DNA of 64,000 nt from the NCBI GenBank assembly GCA_017483575.1, contig JAFUWF010000023.1, positions 1-64,000 of the forward strand. Reading direction: 5' to 3'. Origin of the DNA: Bacteroidales bacterium. GTDB lineage: Bacteria > Bacteroidota > Bacteroidia > Bacteroidales > P3. The position numbers and the translations under genes are program-made. This document shows, piece by piece, positions 55,201-62,345 of this stretch (position 1 is the stretch's first letter; every line of letters starts with the position of its first letter). The notes beneath the pieces are model-generated. The model searched no databases, had not been told where the DNA came from, and saw only the letters and a program-made list of their open reading frames with translations.

Positions 55201-57159
55201 GATGGTGGCGTGGAGGGTGGTGGGACGGGTGCCGGCGGCCTCGCCGGTGTAGACGATTTCGCTGTCCTCGAACTGGAGGTTGTTGTTCCAGTCGACCCAG
55301 ACGATGGTGCCGTAGTCGTAGCCAGTGCTCCAGGTGATGTCCATGTCGAAGGACTCACTGCCCAGGATGGCGGCGCCAATCTGGTCGTGGTAGTTGCCAT
55401 AGAAGGGAGCGCTCTGGGGATGCGTGTCGTTGTTGACAGCCATGAAAGTACCGAAGGAGACATTGATCAGACCCGCACCGTCGCGCGACGAGGGGTTGGG
55501 CTGGCAATAGCCGTGGGTGTAACTGATAGAGGTGGCGCGGGCCAGGTCGTTGTTGCCGCAGTCGGTGACAACAGAGAGGACGTAGTCCTGATCCATCTCG
55601 AGACCAGTGAGGGTGTAGGGCGAGGTGACGCCGGAGGCGACGAGGGTCTCGCCGTTGTAGACATTGTAAGTCACATCGCCGGTGTTCTCCACATTGCCTT
55701 CCCAAGCAAGGGTGGCGGTGGTGGTGGTGAGGGGAGTGGCGACGAGGTCGGTGGCAGCCCAGCAAGAGGGGATCTGCTCGAGAGTGACATCATCGAGATA
55801 GACGTAAGCATAGGAAGAGCCCTTGTCAACACGGAAGGCCACATAGGCGTTGGTGGCAGGGGCGCTGGTGAGCTTGACGGTGTACATGGCATAGGAGGAG
55901 GTCAGCTCGACGGTGCTGTCAAGCACGAAGGTGCTGAGGTCGGTCGGGTCGCTCATGGTACCCACCTGGATGCTGGTGGCACCGCTGTAGCGGGCCCAGA
56001 ACGAGACCATGTTGCCATTCATGGGGTTGACAGTGGGGTCGACCGGAGGCAGGATAGCCATCTGGACGTTGGGGTAGGAAGCGTTGGTACCGGCATAGAA
56101 ATAGTAGTAGTTGCTACCACTATGAGCGGAGCTGGTGCTGGTGGCGATATAAGGATAGTAGTTGTAGCTGGTGCCATCGTTGTAGCGGCTCCAGCAACCG
56201 GCGATGGCCTCGAGGTAGGGAGTGCCACCATAGGTATAGAACGGCTCGTTCTCGAAGTCGTTGGTGTAGGGGAGCGCGATGACGTCGCAATCGGTGTGGA
56301 TAGTGACGGACTTCACGGCCGAAGCGTCGGTAGCAGAGCAGTTGGCCTGAACACCGAGGTTATAGTTGGTGTTGGCGTCGAGACCGGTAACAGTGTAGGT
56401 GTAGGTACCGGCGGGGACCGTGGCGATGGCCTCACTACCATTATAGATGGTATAGGAAGCACCGGTGTTGTTCAGGTCTTCCCAGGTAAGGACAGCGCTG
56501 TGGGCGGTGATGCCGGTAGCAGCAAGGTTGGATACCACGCGGCAGGTAATCGGGGTGCCGCCGGAGAAAGTGAAGGTAGTCTTAGGGATGAAGTTCTGGA
56601 CAGAACCCGTGACGTTCTGCCAAGAAGAGGAGTTATAGCCCTGCCAGCTAGCGCCAGCAGAAGTGATGCCAGAGAATGTGCACGCCTTATACGAGCCATC
56701 GGCATCGCTATAAATCTCAAGCAAGAGGTTACCACCGTTGTAGGTGTAAGGAGTGGTGAATTCCACAGTCATGGTCGACTGGGTTCCGTCGAGGGCGCCG
56801 TTGTAGACAGTGACGGCATTGGTGACATCGCCCCAACCCGAGAGGGTGCTGGCGGCGACCTCGGTCAGCCGTACAACGAAGTTGGCGCTACCCCAAGAGC
56901 CTGTGGCCGGACTGGTCAGATAGAAGGTCATCGAGGAGATGGAGCCTCCATTCATACCAACAGCCTCAGCCCCCTCCTCAATCAAGGAGGCGGGATAGAT
57001 GGTCTGGCTGCGCAAAAAATCATCTGCATAGTAGCCATAGACAGGTACATACTGGTTAGTAGTAGTACCATCGGCAACCGTCAGCGTGTTCTGCGCATTT
57101 GCGACCCAGGGCACTGCTAAGAATGCCATCAGGGCCAAAGTTCGTAGAAACTTTTGCAT
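46285..57159 (-). CDS. Giant InlB B-repeat surface protein with T9SS type A domain
   Basis: The 3,624-residue protein starts MQKFLRTLALMAFLAVPWVANAQ. The N-terminal domain (VPVYGYYADDFLRSQTIYPA ... TPYTYNGGNLLLE) recurs in the middle (VPVYGYCADDYQRSQVVYPA, about 51,300-51,870). Fibronectin-III and jelly-roll segments and a GEVS-like domain follow. More than 25 B-repeat units of the form 'MGSV...GTxVTLTATxxxGYxFxxWT' occupy most of the length. Near the C-terminus are six Cys-containing units of about 55 residues (SYTWNG...TASGDYT...GCDS). The end is a type A sorting domain (IYDVNGRVVRTQAA). It would be exported and anchored by T9SS. No promoter is seen in the 65 bp to the upstream PIN gene. 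TTA, CTA and TCA codons are essentially absent. Confidence 0.85.
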   Translation of the reverse strand: MQKFLRTLALMAFLAVPWVANAQNTLTVADGTTTNQYVPVYGYYADDFLRSQTIYPASLIEEGAEAVGMNGGSISSMTFYLTSPATGSWGSANFVVRLTEVAASTLSGWGDVTNAVTVYNGALDGTQSTMTVEFTTPYTYNGGNLLLEIYSDADGSYKACTFSGITSAGASWQGYNSSSWQNVTGSVQNFIPKTTFTFSGGTPITCRVVSNLAATGITAHSAVLTWEDLNNTGASYTIYNGSEAIATVPAGTYTYTVTGLDANTNYNLGVQANCSATDASAVKSVTIHTDCDVIALPYTNDFENEPFYTYGGTPYLEAIAGCWSRYNDGTSYNYYPYIATSTSSAHSGSNYYYFYAGTNASYPNVQMAILPPVDPTVNPMNGNMVSFWARYSGATSIQVGTMSDPTDLSTFVLDSTVELTSSYAMYTVKLTSAPATNAYVAFRVDKGSSYAYVYLDDVTLEQIPSCWAATDLVATPLTTTTATLAWEGNVENTGDVTYNVYNGETLVASGVTSPYTLTGLEMDQDYVLSVVTDCGNNDLARATSISYTHGYCQPNPSSRDGAGLINVSFGTFMAVNNDTHPQSAPFYGNYHDQIGAAILGSESFDMDITWSTGYDYGTIVWVDWNNNLQFEDSEIVYTGEAAGTRPTTLHATIAIPEGTAEGYYRIRVAGADSYFDSYVDGNEEGAHDACFTSTYAAAEDYTLYIGPAPEQTVSFTYLTTDAGVGMGTAATNPTTIHWGDNVLLTSTPATNMRTAAWYAGEQTSVEGLEPIATDTNELEVVVTSDTAFTVVYGYGQFEVNVATANANQARMGSVAGDSPYNNNMYDYGTTATLTATANTGFQFIEWRNEDGTVFSTDNPLVIDEVLQPYSLIGHFGIASYEVAAETEHGHVEGLGTYTFGSSATLTAVADPHYHFVKWADDDMTNAERAYRVIADATFHPVFEPDVYSVTVNGPAVATYTVKDAEGNETNSFAYTTEATVEAVDIDEHYTFVSWNVARQLSERVYFLNRTLDDATVMLTFDENNDVVIFDSYGENGEHVNATTMTLDEANDLLNNGVYSITDLVDPYVYEWNEVLSTSNPYTFAVENDIVLTPVYDAEQMTLTIASNDVDMGSVSFADYEGTSVTVDFMTQVLVHAEAVPGGYSNFTGWYNGTELVSTSADYWVTVEQPMTLTANFSFTEYPVSVAAEPVEAGVANASSLSPQFSDNVTFTATANDHWVFSHWTYADQTAWLSQNAEYSEMVFEALNLVAHFVRDNHTIVATVADASHGTTVVTDENGAEATEPFIHGSYATVSFTEDYGYSFAGWKNQHDEIVSTENPFTFEVTEDTVLTATVSPLPYTVYIDVNPDEDGYIRGGAWVSENDASFTYDYLTEINAQLTNEPVYGYLFDNWTNLQGETVELPMELTQDTLIFANFKKDQFTVTGAVAADYRMMGRVSGTETVDYLEYVTLTASENNGYNFSKWVDAEGNDLDLTATYEEPTTGDVYDIYTDVNGASISVLASEARELFAVYDYEYYTVEAQANDANMGTVAINDQPLNPVNLAYSQTVTLKADAKEHYHFVQWQDENTDNPRSFILTEPVSFTATFAIDTHTVTLVYKDAEVESIALVPTADTIELSATNTYDYNTELQATIAPKHGYVFAGWSFDGTTVADPSDDFIFTLTQDTTLTALFERDQYTVTVASADATMGSAKVNDDASATVDFESTVTLVATPEYGYDFVSWTNADGDVISTEATYSYTVIDDTALIANFQVHQYTMTALVNDEAMGGVGIGLLDPNAQPINAEATVADGTNTNSYVPVYGYCADDYQRSQVVYPAATMAEAGVVTGSTISKMTFYTSQSSITTINGNWQVNLKETASTSLSSFESGATNVYEGTVNVTNSQMVINFATPYTYNGGNLLVEFIQDEVSSSYPGTTFYGQRVIGASVQGYNYGSVDAISASQRNFMPKTTFGYSYVPGPEVNNFTSEATAQGAYNTAASFKAQANYGYHFVDWTNSADEHLTDNPQEVTILRDITLTANFAKNTYHIVANTQLNHGATGTVAITGTTEDNIDVEYLDEVTLTATVAEPYRLLRWEDQNGNSLGNANPLTFAVTTDSTITAVLDFEVYTLTANTEDIEMGGVYVDDPNNAPDPVEIFNETFESLGDWTLNSCHSSTGITNTSSFRFYYSTNPPQYLISPEFNASGDLTVTFNYKVQSATYTESFQFGYSTTDNDPSSFTWETEVFTNNISYTQYATTVPAATKYMAIKYTAYDKYVLYIDDFVVLEAPAPGSVPSLATSSADVAFSSSVAVTATPAEHYHFVGWKGANVDTVTALGTDANPTIYVAGDSTLTALFDGDQMPMTYQVNNAVRGAVEGPATAEYNTEVTISAVPAHGYEFTGWDDDVTAEATRTVTVKGTDAENTYKANFGFQTYDFNVTVENGTVSVTNDMEDVDGRIPEDATEISNKYYYGTEVELTFTANEHYHFVVNDANVTTYTQTVTFLNEPEAINAVAFIDTHNVVLAVNDETLGTIEGAESGEYIYGTELTFTATPAEHQHFVNWSDGEESAERTITVEGDLTLTANFFVNSYEVAVEADAEQGTAEWNDGTTASIAISASDRWDDGWGGGANLSVMQNGTEVLNIAHANGANGTVYTCSVDPHAAVDFIWHSGTYDGENSFTVNYNGADVYTQAESTLNTVEDGTVLFTIPAHTTVLPNADVTFTATPNPGYEFANWTMGGEEVSTENPYTMAITENTTLTANFNFVGFAITVASNNDVMGTAYINDDAEQTTYVAAYEEDVVLNAVPEYGYIFENWTLNGAEVSTEATATVQATTAADYIANFNFDNFDLNVAVAEGQEERGTVTGAGNYPYGTQVEIAAVANDGYLFTNWNDGVTTATRTVTVDGATEYVASFRTDATYTVTVIAENGTVSGTGSDFIENDLVSLNAVPATGYRFVSYTDAEGTVLSENAAYSFNITSDVTLTATFAALPYNVVLNADATMGSVTGAGEYTYGTQATIEAVANEGYYFTQWSDNVTTNPRTIVVIEDVELTAQFEAIPAAQYYIGAVAVNGTVEGAGTYEDGTQVSLTATANNCYQFTGWMVNNQTVSTANPYVFTATENVTVMATFEALSLSGEETQVACESYTWNGQTYTASGDYTASLTSNGCDSVATLHLTINTPVNTTETAIECQSYTWNVNNQTYTTSGTYTASIEDANGCTATATLNLTINGAYDELISASSCGDYEWNGITYDEEGVYTQTFTAANGCDSVVTLILTINEPAIGGESNATACGSYEWNGEFYTQSGDYTLNLMAANGCDSIVTLHLTINQAVDVTVFDTACDTYTWNANNVEYTSTGTYLYTFEQGTATGCDSTVTLYLTINNSVNTTIEATATGSYEWNDTVYTESGEYTFNGQTVNGCDSIVTLLLTIETQNYTVTVNVNNSAMGSVNPAGEITVAAGETFTATAEANEGFRFIGWSNGATTETVTIVVESDTTLTANFEAITYTINATANDETMGYVTGSGEYSHGAVVTLEAVANNGYHFVRWSDGTTNAHYEFNAIADVTLTAYFEADEVGIEDVDGADVNIYSADSKIIVKGAENLDIYIYDVNGRVVRTQAAATETVEFTMNTTGVYLVKVGSAPAKRVVVVR

Positions 57160-57224
57160 GATGTTTGTTTTTTTGGTTGTTAATAAATTAATTGAATGAT
57201 ACATTTGTTTGTTTGTTTTATTTC

Positions 57225-57650
57225 TTACTGATTACTACAATCAACCATTCTCGTCTTCAGAAACTGGTCAAGCGTGACAAGATTCAGCTTGGGGAATGCC
57301 GTTGTGTGGAGCGCATTGAAATGCCGGTCCTCCGACACCAAGTAATCCGCACCGGCGGCAAAAGCACAATCGACAAACTTGTTGTCGTCTGGGTCGTCAG
57401 TGATGAGTCCAAGGCGGAAATGCGGATCAATAAGCTGGACATTTTTTTTGTTCAAAATAAGGAGAACCACATTTTCTGCAATCGACGGATTTATCTGCTG
57501 TCCCAGAATTTCCTGATACTCATCAAGAATCTCATCCGACACACACAAGTCAAACCTCCCGCCAAGGAAAGCATCCCATATCGGGCGATAGGGGCTTCTG
57601 CGGGCAATGACCTGCAACAGGCAGTTGGTGTCGATTACTACTGGATTCAT
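57225..57650 (-). CDS. PIN-domain toxin, VapC-like
   Basis: The 141-residue protein has the PIN acidic residues: VIDTNCLLQVI (Asp), SDEILDEYQEIL (Glu), DDPDDNKFVDCAFAAGADYLVSEDRHF (Asp residues). PIN toxins cut specific RNAs. It follows a 75-residue antitoxin gene by 3 nt. Its stop is 65 nt from the giant surface protein start. Confidence 0.85.
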   Translation of the reverse strand: MNPVVIDTNCLLQVIARRSPYRPIWDAFLGGRFDLCVSDEILDEYQEILGQQINPSIAENVVLLILNKKNVQLIDPHFRLGLITDDPDDNKFVDCAFAAGADYLVSEDRHFNALHTTAFPKLNLVTLDQFLKTRMVDCSNQ

Positions 57651-57653
57651 GAT

Positions 57654-57881
57654 TTATTTGTTGTACGGTGTACGAAAATGCGATCCACGAAGTTCATTCA
57701 TTCTTTTCTCATCCCACTGACCACTCTCCCACAGTGCGTCCATCTCATCGTCCACCTGCTTGGCATAGAATGCCGCAAGTTGTTCCCTGAGCTGTTCGAG
57801 CCCCAGGGCCGACTTGATATGTGACACAAGATTGAACACATGTACCTGTGCTGGGCTAAATGTGATTGTTTCCATATTCAT
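57654..57881 (-). CDS. Antitoxin of the PIN module
   Basis: The 75-residue protein (MNMETITFSPAQVHVFNLVSH) has a helical N-terminus and an acidic, Trp-containing C-terminal part (DEMDALWESGQWDEKRMNELRG) similar in look to VapB/Phd-type antitoxins of Bacteroidota PIN pairs. A second ATG two codons later is possible. It directly follows a truncated copy of the giant gene's signal peptide. Confidence 0.7.
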   Translation of the reverse strand: MNMETITFSPAQVHVFNLVSHIKSALGLEQLREQLAAFYAKQVDDEMDALWESGQWDEKRMNELRGSHFRTPYNK

Positions 57882-57891
57882 TTCCTTTTTA

Positions 57892-57972
57892 TTACAATAG
57901 TTCCTGCGCCTGAGCGGCCCACGGCACTGCTAAGAATGCCATCAGGGCCAAAGTTCGTAGAAACTTTTGCAT
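57892..57972 (-). pseudogene. Truncated copy of the giant protein's signal peptide
   Basis: The frame reads MQKFLRTLALMAFLAVPWAAQAQ and stops three codons later. The first 18 residues equal those of the giant surface protein. The match continues upstream of the ATG through the leader for about 60 bp (57973-58038). It is a 26-codon leftover or duplicate that leads straight into the antitoxin gene. Confidence 0.75.
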
Positions 57973-58038
57973 GATGTTTGTTTTTTGGTTGTTAATAAAT
58001 TAATTGATTGATACATTTGTTTGTTTGTTTTATTTCTC
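57904..58038. repeat. Second copy of the giant gene's leader and signal-peptide region
   Basis: It is a direct repeat of 57091-57226, with few differences over 135 bp (a one-base indel in a T-run, a few substitutions). The two copies enclose the PIN toxin-antitoxin pair. Confidence 0.85.
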
Positions 58039-58052
58039 AATTATTCGTGTAT

Positions 58053-58472
58053 TCAGTACTCTATTAAATCGAGACCTTGATTTCGGTAAAACCAGAATCG
58101 AGTATCACTCGATAGGAGGGGTATCTGCTCGGTGATGGCGTGCGAAATGATGACATGGTCGCTCGGGTCTCGGTGATCCTGTTCTTCATTTAGTATCAGA
58201 CGGGAGTAGGTGTACCCTACGTGGTCTCGCAGAGGAAGGAACTCTATCTCAAGGTCCTTTTCAACAGTATGGATGACATCATAGGCCGTTTTCCACTGCC
58301 TGGAGAGCAGTTTCTTGTTATTGAAGTGCACCACCAACTCGCGCATAGTCTCAAAACTGGCACATAACACATACGACGGGTCTTCCAGCATGGTAATGAC
58401 GTTCTTGTCAAGACCATCAAAGTCAACCAGCATGTCGATGACGACACATGTGTCAAGCATCAGTCTTTTCAT
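58053..58472 (-). CDS. PIN-domain protein, second module
   Basis: The 139-residue protein has PIN acidic sites at MLDTCVVIDML, FETMRELVVHF and DPSDHVIISHAI, then SSDTRFWFYRN. It is distinct in sequence from the other PIN toxin. A 51-55-residue gene immediately upstream is the likely antitoxin. Confidence 0.85.
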   Translation of the reverse strand: MKRLMLDTCVVIDMLVDFDGLDKNVITMLEDPSYVLCASFETMRELVVHFNNKKLLSRQWKTAYDVIHTVEKDLEIEFLPLRDHVGYTYSRLILNEEQDHRDPSDHVIISHAITEQIPLLSSDTRFWFYRNQGLDLIEY

Positions 58473-58492
58473 CTTCCAATCAGTCGTTAGTG

Positions 58493-58660
58493 TTATTCAG
58501 AAACTTCACACTCTTGACGTTTCTTGTTGCGATAGTAGCAAAGCTGAGACCGCAACTCGGGATCTGTCACCTCGTAAATCATGAACTTGTGGGCCCTGGC
58601 CCATCTTGCCGTTCTTGAGATACGCCTCTTCGGGCTTGTTTCTGTCATTGTCTCTGTCAT
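58493..58660 (-). CDS. Small basic protein, probable antitoxin of the second PIN module
   Basis: From the ATG at 58660 the frame encodes 55 residues (MTETMTETSPKRRISRTARW ... LCYYRNKKRQECEVSE); a second in-frame ATG at 58648 gives 51. It is rich in Arg and Lys, ends 20 nt before the PIN ATG and is read in the same direction. No antitoxin family motif is recognised, so the role comes from position. Confidence 0.55.
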   Translation of the reverse strand: MTETMTETSPKRRISRTARWARAHKFMIYEVTDPELRSQLCYYRNKKRQECEVSE

Positions 58661-59235
58661 TGTTTCTGAGTGTTTTTTTCTATTTCTATTTATTGAATCT
58701 GATTAATATTATTTGTTTTATTTCTCAATTGTTTTCTGTCCGTTTTCCTATTCTTATTTGTTACCTTTTTGTTTTTTTCCGTTACTTTACTATTACTTTT
58801 TTTGCCATTGCGGGCATCTTTTTTATCGTTTCGGGCGCCATCCACACACTATCAAACGACACAACAGGGCGCAACTCGCCCAGCACTCCTCATCGGCACG
58901 AAACAGAATAAGCAGTTGTTTTTTAGTATTTTGCAGTTACCACGGTTTGCTATCAACATAGCATAACGTCCTGCAAAAATACAAACTTTTTTCCAAACGG
59001 CAAGATTTTTTTTTGCCGACCCGCGTTTTTTAACGTTCCTGTCGCTTGGGCGAGGCCTGTCGAGGGTGGTTTGCCGGGGGGTATTGAGATCAAGCCTCTC
59101 CGTGGTTTCTTATGATTATTAAAATAATGAAAACAATAATATTGTGTTTTCATTTGCTTTTTTACCGTTGCAGAGGGACAATATTTATTTTCTTTTTGCG
59201 TTATGGAGAGCAGAAACTTAAAAAATCATAGTAAT
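58661..59235. other. AT-rich intergenic region
   Basis: No supported gene. A leftward TATTTTTG (58981-58974) with CTTG 19 nt upstream is a possible promoter for the PIN module, leaving a leader of about 300 nt. TTGTTTTATTTCTCAATT near 58716-58733 repeats part of the giant gene's leader. Several short rightward frames are Phe-rich and look random. Confidence 0.6.
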
Positions 59236-60621
59236 ATGTTCAAGAAAGAGACTTATATGGCTCGTCGCGAGCAGCTGCGCAAGGACGTGGGTCGCGGCAT
59301 CATCATCATTCCGGGCAACCACGAGGCCCCCTGCAACTACAAGGACAATACCTACTGGTTCCGTCAGGACAGCACGTTCCTCTATTTCTTCGGGCTTCAG
59401 CGCGAGGACCTGGTGGGAGTGCTGGACTGCGAGACGGGCAAGGACTACCTCTTCGCCAACGACTACGACATCGAGGACATCATCTGGACGGGTCCGCTGC
59501 CCAGCGTGAAGGAGCTGGCCGCCAGCGTGGGGGTGGAGAACAGCGGCGACATGAAGGCCCTGGCCGAGTGCTGCCAGAAGGCCGTATGCCGCGGGCAGCG
59601 CGTGCACTTCCTGCCGCCCTACCGGGCCGATATCCGCGCCGACCTCGCCGCATGGCTGGGGCTGGACTACAACGCCGTGAACAGCTACGCCTCGATGGAG
59701 CTCATCCTGGCCTGCGTGAAGCAGCGGAGCATCAAGAGCGCCGAGGAGATTGAAGAGATAGAAAAAGCCATCGCCACGGCCTACAACATGCACGTGGGAG
59801 CCATGAAGCTGGCCATGCCGGGCCGCTACGAGTACGAGCTGGCAGGATTCATGGAGGGCGAAGCCTGGAAGGGCAACGGGCCCGTGAGCTTCCCCGTCAT
59901 CATGACGGTGCACGGCGAGACGCTCCACAACCACGGGCACAACAACCGCCTGGAGGTGGGCCGCATGCTGGTGATGGACGCCGGCTGCGAGACGCCGATG
60001 AACTACTGCAGCGACATCACGCGAAGCGTACCCGTGGGAGGAAAGTTCAACGAACGTCAGAAGGCCATCTACGAGATTGTGCTGGCCGCGAACATGGAGG
60101 CCGCCCGCGTGACGCGACCGGGCATCACCTACAAGGAGGTGCATACCGCCGCCAGCCGCGTGCTTGCCGAGGGTTACAAGGGTCTGGGCATCCTGAAGGG
60201 GAGCGTGGACGACATCGTGGCCAACGGAGCCCACAGCCTGCTGATGCCTCACGGCCTGGGCCACATGATGGGTCTCGACGTGCACGACATGGAGAACTAC
60301 GGACAGATCAACGTAGGCTACGACGAGGAGACGCGCCCGAGCGAGCAGTTCGGCCTGGGAAGCCTGCGCTGCGGCCGTCGGCTGCAACCCGGCTTCGTCA
60401 TCACCGACGAGCCCGGATGCTACTTCATCCCCGCGCTGATAGACAAATGGCATGCCGAAGGCACCAACAAGGACTTCGTGAACTTCGAGGAGCTGGAGAA
60501 ATGGAAAGACTTCGGAGGCATCCGCATCGAGGACGATGTCCTGGTGACCGAGACCGGCGCCCGCGTGCTGGGCAAGCCCATACCGAAGACCGTGAAGGAG
60601 ATTGAGGAGGTGATGGGATGA
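59236..60621 (+). CDS. pepP: Aminopeptidase P (Xaa-Pro aminopeptidase), M24 family
   Basis: The enzyme removes N-terminal residues that precede proline. The 461-residue protein (from MFKKETYMARREQL) has the N-terminal aminopeptidase P domain and a pita-bread M24 domain. Metal ligands are in VMDAGCE (Asp), CSDITRS (Asp), HGLGHMMGLDVHD (His), DEPGCYF (Glu) and IRIEDDVL (Glu). The ATG at 59236 is chosen by family similarity; the frame starts at 59203. Its stop overlaps the next start by 4 nt. Confidence 0.93.
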   Translation: MFKKETYMARREQLRKDVGRGIIIIPGNHEAPCNYKDNTYWFRQDSTFLYFFGLQREDLVGVLDCETGKDYLFANDYDIEDIIWTGPLPSVKELAASVGVENSGDMKALAECCQKAVCRGQRVHFLPPYRADIRADLAAWLGLDYNAVNSYASMELILACVKQRSIKSAEEIEEIEKAIATAYNMHVGAMKLAMPGRYEYELAGFMEGEAWKGNGPVSFPVIMTVHGETLHNHGHNNRLEVGRMLVMDAGCETPMNYCSDITRSVPVGGKFNERQKAIYEIVLAANMEAARVTRPGITYKEVHTAASRVLAEGYKGLGILKGSVDDIVANGAHSLLMPHGLGHMMGLDVHDMENYGQINVGYDEETRPSEQFGLGSLRCGRRLQPGFVITDEPGCYFIPALIDKWHAEGTNKDFVNFEELEKWKDFGGIRIEDDVLVTETGARVLGKPIPKTVKEIEEVMG

Positions 60622-62309
60622 CCCAAGTAGAGATAGTGCTTGCCAATACGGGCGAGCGAAAGATGGTGGAGCAGGGGACGCAGGTCGCCGAGCTCGCCGC
60701 CGAATACGTGAAAAAGAAAACCGCCGAGGACGGCAAGGCCCCGTGGCCGGTGCTGGGCGCCTTGGTGAACAACAAGGTGGAGCCTCTACAGTACCGCATC
60801 TACAACCCCAAGGTGATACGCCTGCTGGACATCACCGACCGCCAGGGCTTCCGCATGTACCGCAACGCGCTGTGCATGATGCTCTACACCGCCGTGCACG
60901 ACTGCTACCCGAAGGCGGCGCTGAGCATCGACCACTCCCTCCAGAACGGCTTCTACTGCCGCATAGAGAGTGCGGTGGAGGGCTACACGCTGCCCGAGCG
61001 CATGGAGGTGTGCCGCACGGTGAGAGACCACATGATAGAGATGCAGGAGCAGGACATCCCCTTCACGGCGAAGACCATGCTGCTGAGCGACGCCGTGGAG
61101 CTGGTGCGTCCGCGCCACATGCCCAAGACCACGGACCTGCTGGAGCACCTGAACCAGCTGTACATAGAGATGAACTTCCTGGGCGACACCGTGCACAAGA
61201 TCAACGGCAAGCTGGCCCCGAGCACGGGCTGCCTGACGACCTGGGACTTCCGCCAGTACGAGGACGGCTACATGCTGCAATGTGCCGACCCCGAGCATCC
61301 CGACAAGCTGTCGCTCTTCCAGGAGACGCCGAAGCTCTTCGCCATCTTCCGTGAGCACCACCAATGGGTGGACCTGCTGCACACGCCCACGGTGAGCGAC
61401 TACAACCGCATCGTGCACGACAAGGGCGGGCAGCACCTGATCCTGCTGGCCGAAGCCCTGCACGAGAAGAAGTATGCCGAGATCGCCGAGCAGGTGGCCA
61501 AGAGCGGCGCCAAGATGGTGCTGCTGGCCGGCCCGAGCAGCAGCGGCAAGACGACATCGTGCCGCCGCCTCAGCGTGCAGCTGAGCGTGCTGGGCTACGA
61601 CGTGAACCAGCTGTCGCTGGACGACTACTTCCTGGGACGCGACCGCACACCCAAGCTGCCCAACGGCGAATACGACTTCGAGAGCATCGACGCCCTCGAC
61701 ATACCGTTGCTCAACGAGCACCTGAACGCCCTGTTCCGCGGCGAGGAGGTGAAGATACCCACCTACGACTTCAAGAAGGGCGAGCCTTTCTACAGCGGCA
61801 AGACCCTGAAGCTGGGGCCCCGCAGCATCCTGGTGGTGGAGGGCATCCACGCACTGAACCCCAAGCTGACGGCCGACATCGACGAGGGGCTGAAGTTCAA
61901 GGTCTACGTCAGCGCCCTGACGCAGCTGGCCATCGACGGGCAGAACATCATTCACGGCACGGACAACCGCCTGGTGCGCCGCATTGTGAGAGACAACAAC
62001 TTCCGCGGATGGAACGCCCGGGAGACGCTGCACCGTTGGCCGGAGGTGGTTCGTGGCGAAAGGAAACATATCTTCCCCTATCAGGAGAACGCCAACGTGA
62101 TGTTCAACTCGGCCCTGCTGTACGAGCTTGGCGTGCTGAAGCGCTATGCCGAACCCTTGCTGAAGCAGGTGCCGGAGAACTGCGAGGAGTTTTCGATGGC
62201 CAAACAGCTGCTGGACTTCTCGGAGCTGGTGGAGCCGATAGACGATAAGTTTATCCCCCACAACAGCATCATGCGGGAGTTCCTGGGAGGAAGCGCGTTT
62301 GAATACTAG
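60618..62309 (+). CDS. Nucleoside kinase with threonyl-tRNA-synthetase-like N-terminal part
   Basis: The 563-residue protein has a TGS-like start, a second-additional-domain-like region (HSLQNGFYCRI), and a phosphoribulokinase/uridine kinase domain with the P-loop LLAGPSSSGKTTSCRR near 300 and DDYFLGRDRTP after it. This long architecture is the Bacteroidota and Firmicutes nucleoside (uridine) kinase type. It probably phosphorylates uridine or a related nucleoside. It is coupled to pepP by a 4-nt overlap. Confidence 0.85.
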   Translation: MTQVEIVLANTGERKMVEQGTQVAELAAEYVKKKTAEDGKAPWPVLGALVNNKVEPLQYRIYNPKVIRLLDITDRQGFRMYRNALCMMLYTAVHDCYPKAALSIDHSLQNGFYCRIESAVEGYTLPERMEVCRTVRDHMIEMQEQDIPFTAKTMLLSDAVELVRPRHMPKTTDLLEHLNQLYIEMNFLGDTVHKINGKLAPSTGCLTTWDFRQYEDGYMLQCADPEHPDKLSLFQETPKLFAIFREHHQWVDLLHTPTVSDYNRIVHDKGGQHLILLAEALHEKKYAEIAEQVAKSGAKMVLLAGPSSSGKTTSCRRLSVQLSVLGYDVNQLSLDDYFLGRDRTPKLPNGEYDFESIDALDIPLLNEHLNALFRGEEVKIPTYDFKKGEPFYSGKTLKLGPRSILVVEGIHALNPKLTADIDEGLKFKVYVSALTQLAIDGQNIIHGTDNRLVRRIVRDNNFRGWNARETLHRWPEVVRGERKHIFPYQENANVMFNSALLYELGVLKRYAEPLLKQVPENCEEFSMAKQLLDFSELVEPIDDKFIPHNSIMREFLGGSAFEY

Positions 62310-62345
62310 GAGTGAGAGGGAATGAAAGGAAGTGAAAGGATTATC

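Noticed and set aside
46159..57120. A 3,653-codon open frame on the plus strand opposite the giant B-repeat gene
   Set aside because: It is the codon-aligned antisense frame. It stays open because the real gene almost never uses TTA, CTA or TCA. It has no signal peptide or domain, and its Gly/Val/Asp-rich low-complexity sequence is expected from the complement of the B-repeats.
58606..58966. Several short rightward frames in the AT-rich gap before pepP
   Set aside because: Phe-rich, overlapping in different frames, no start context or domain.
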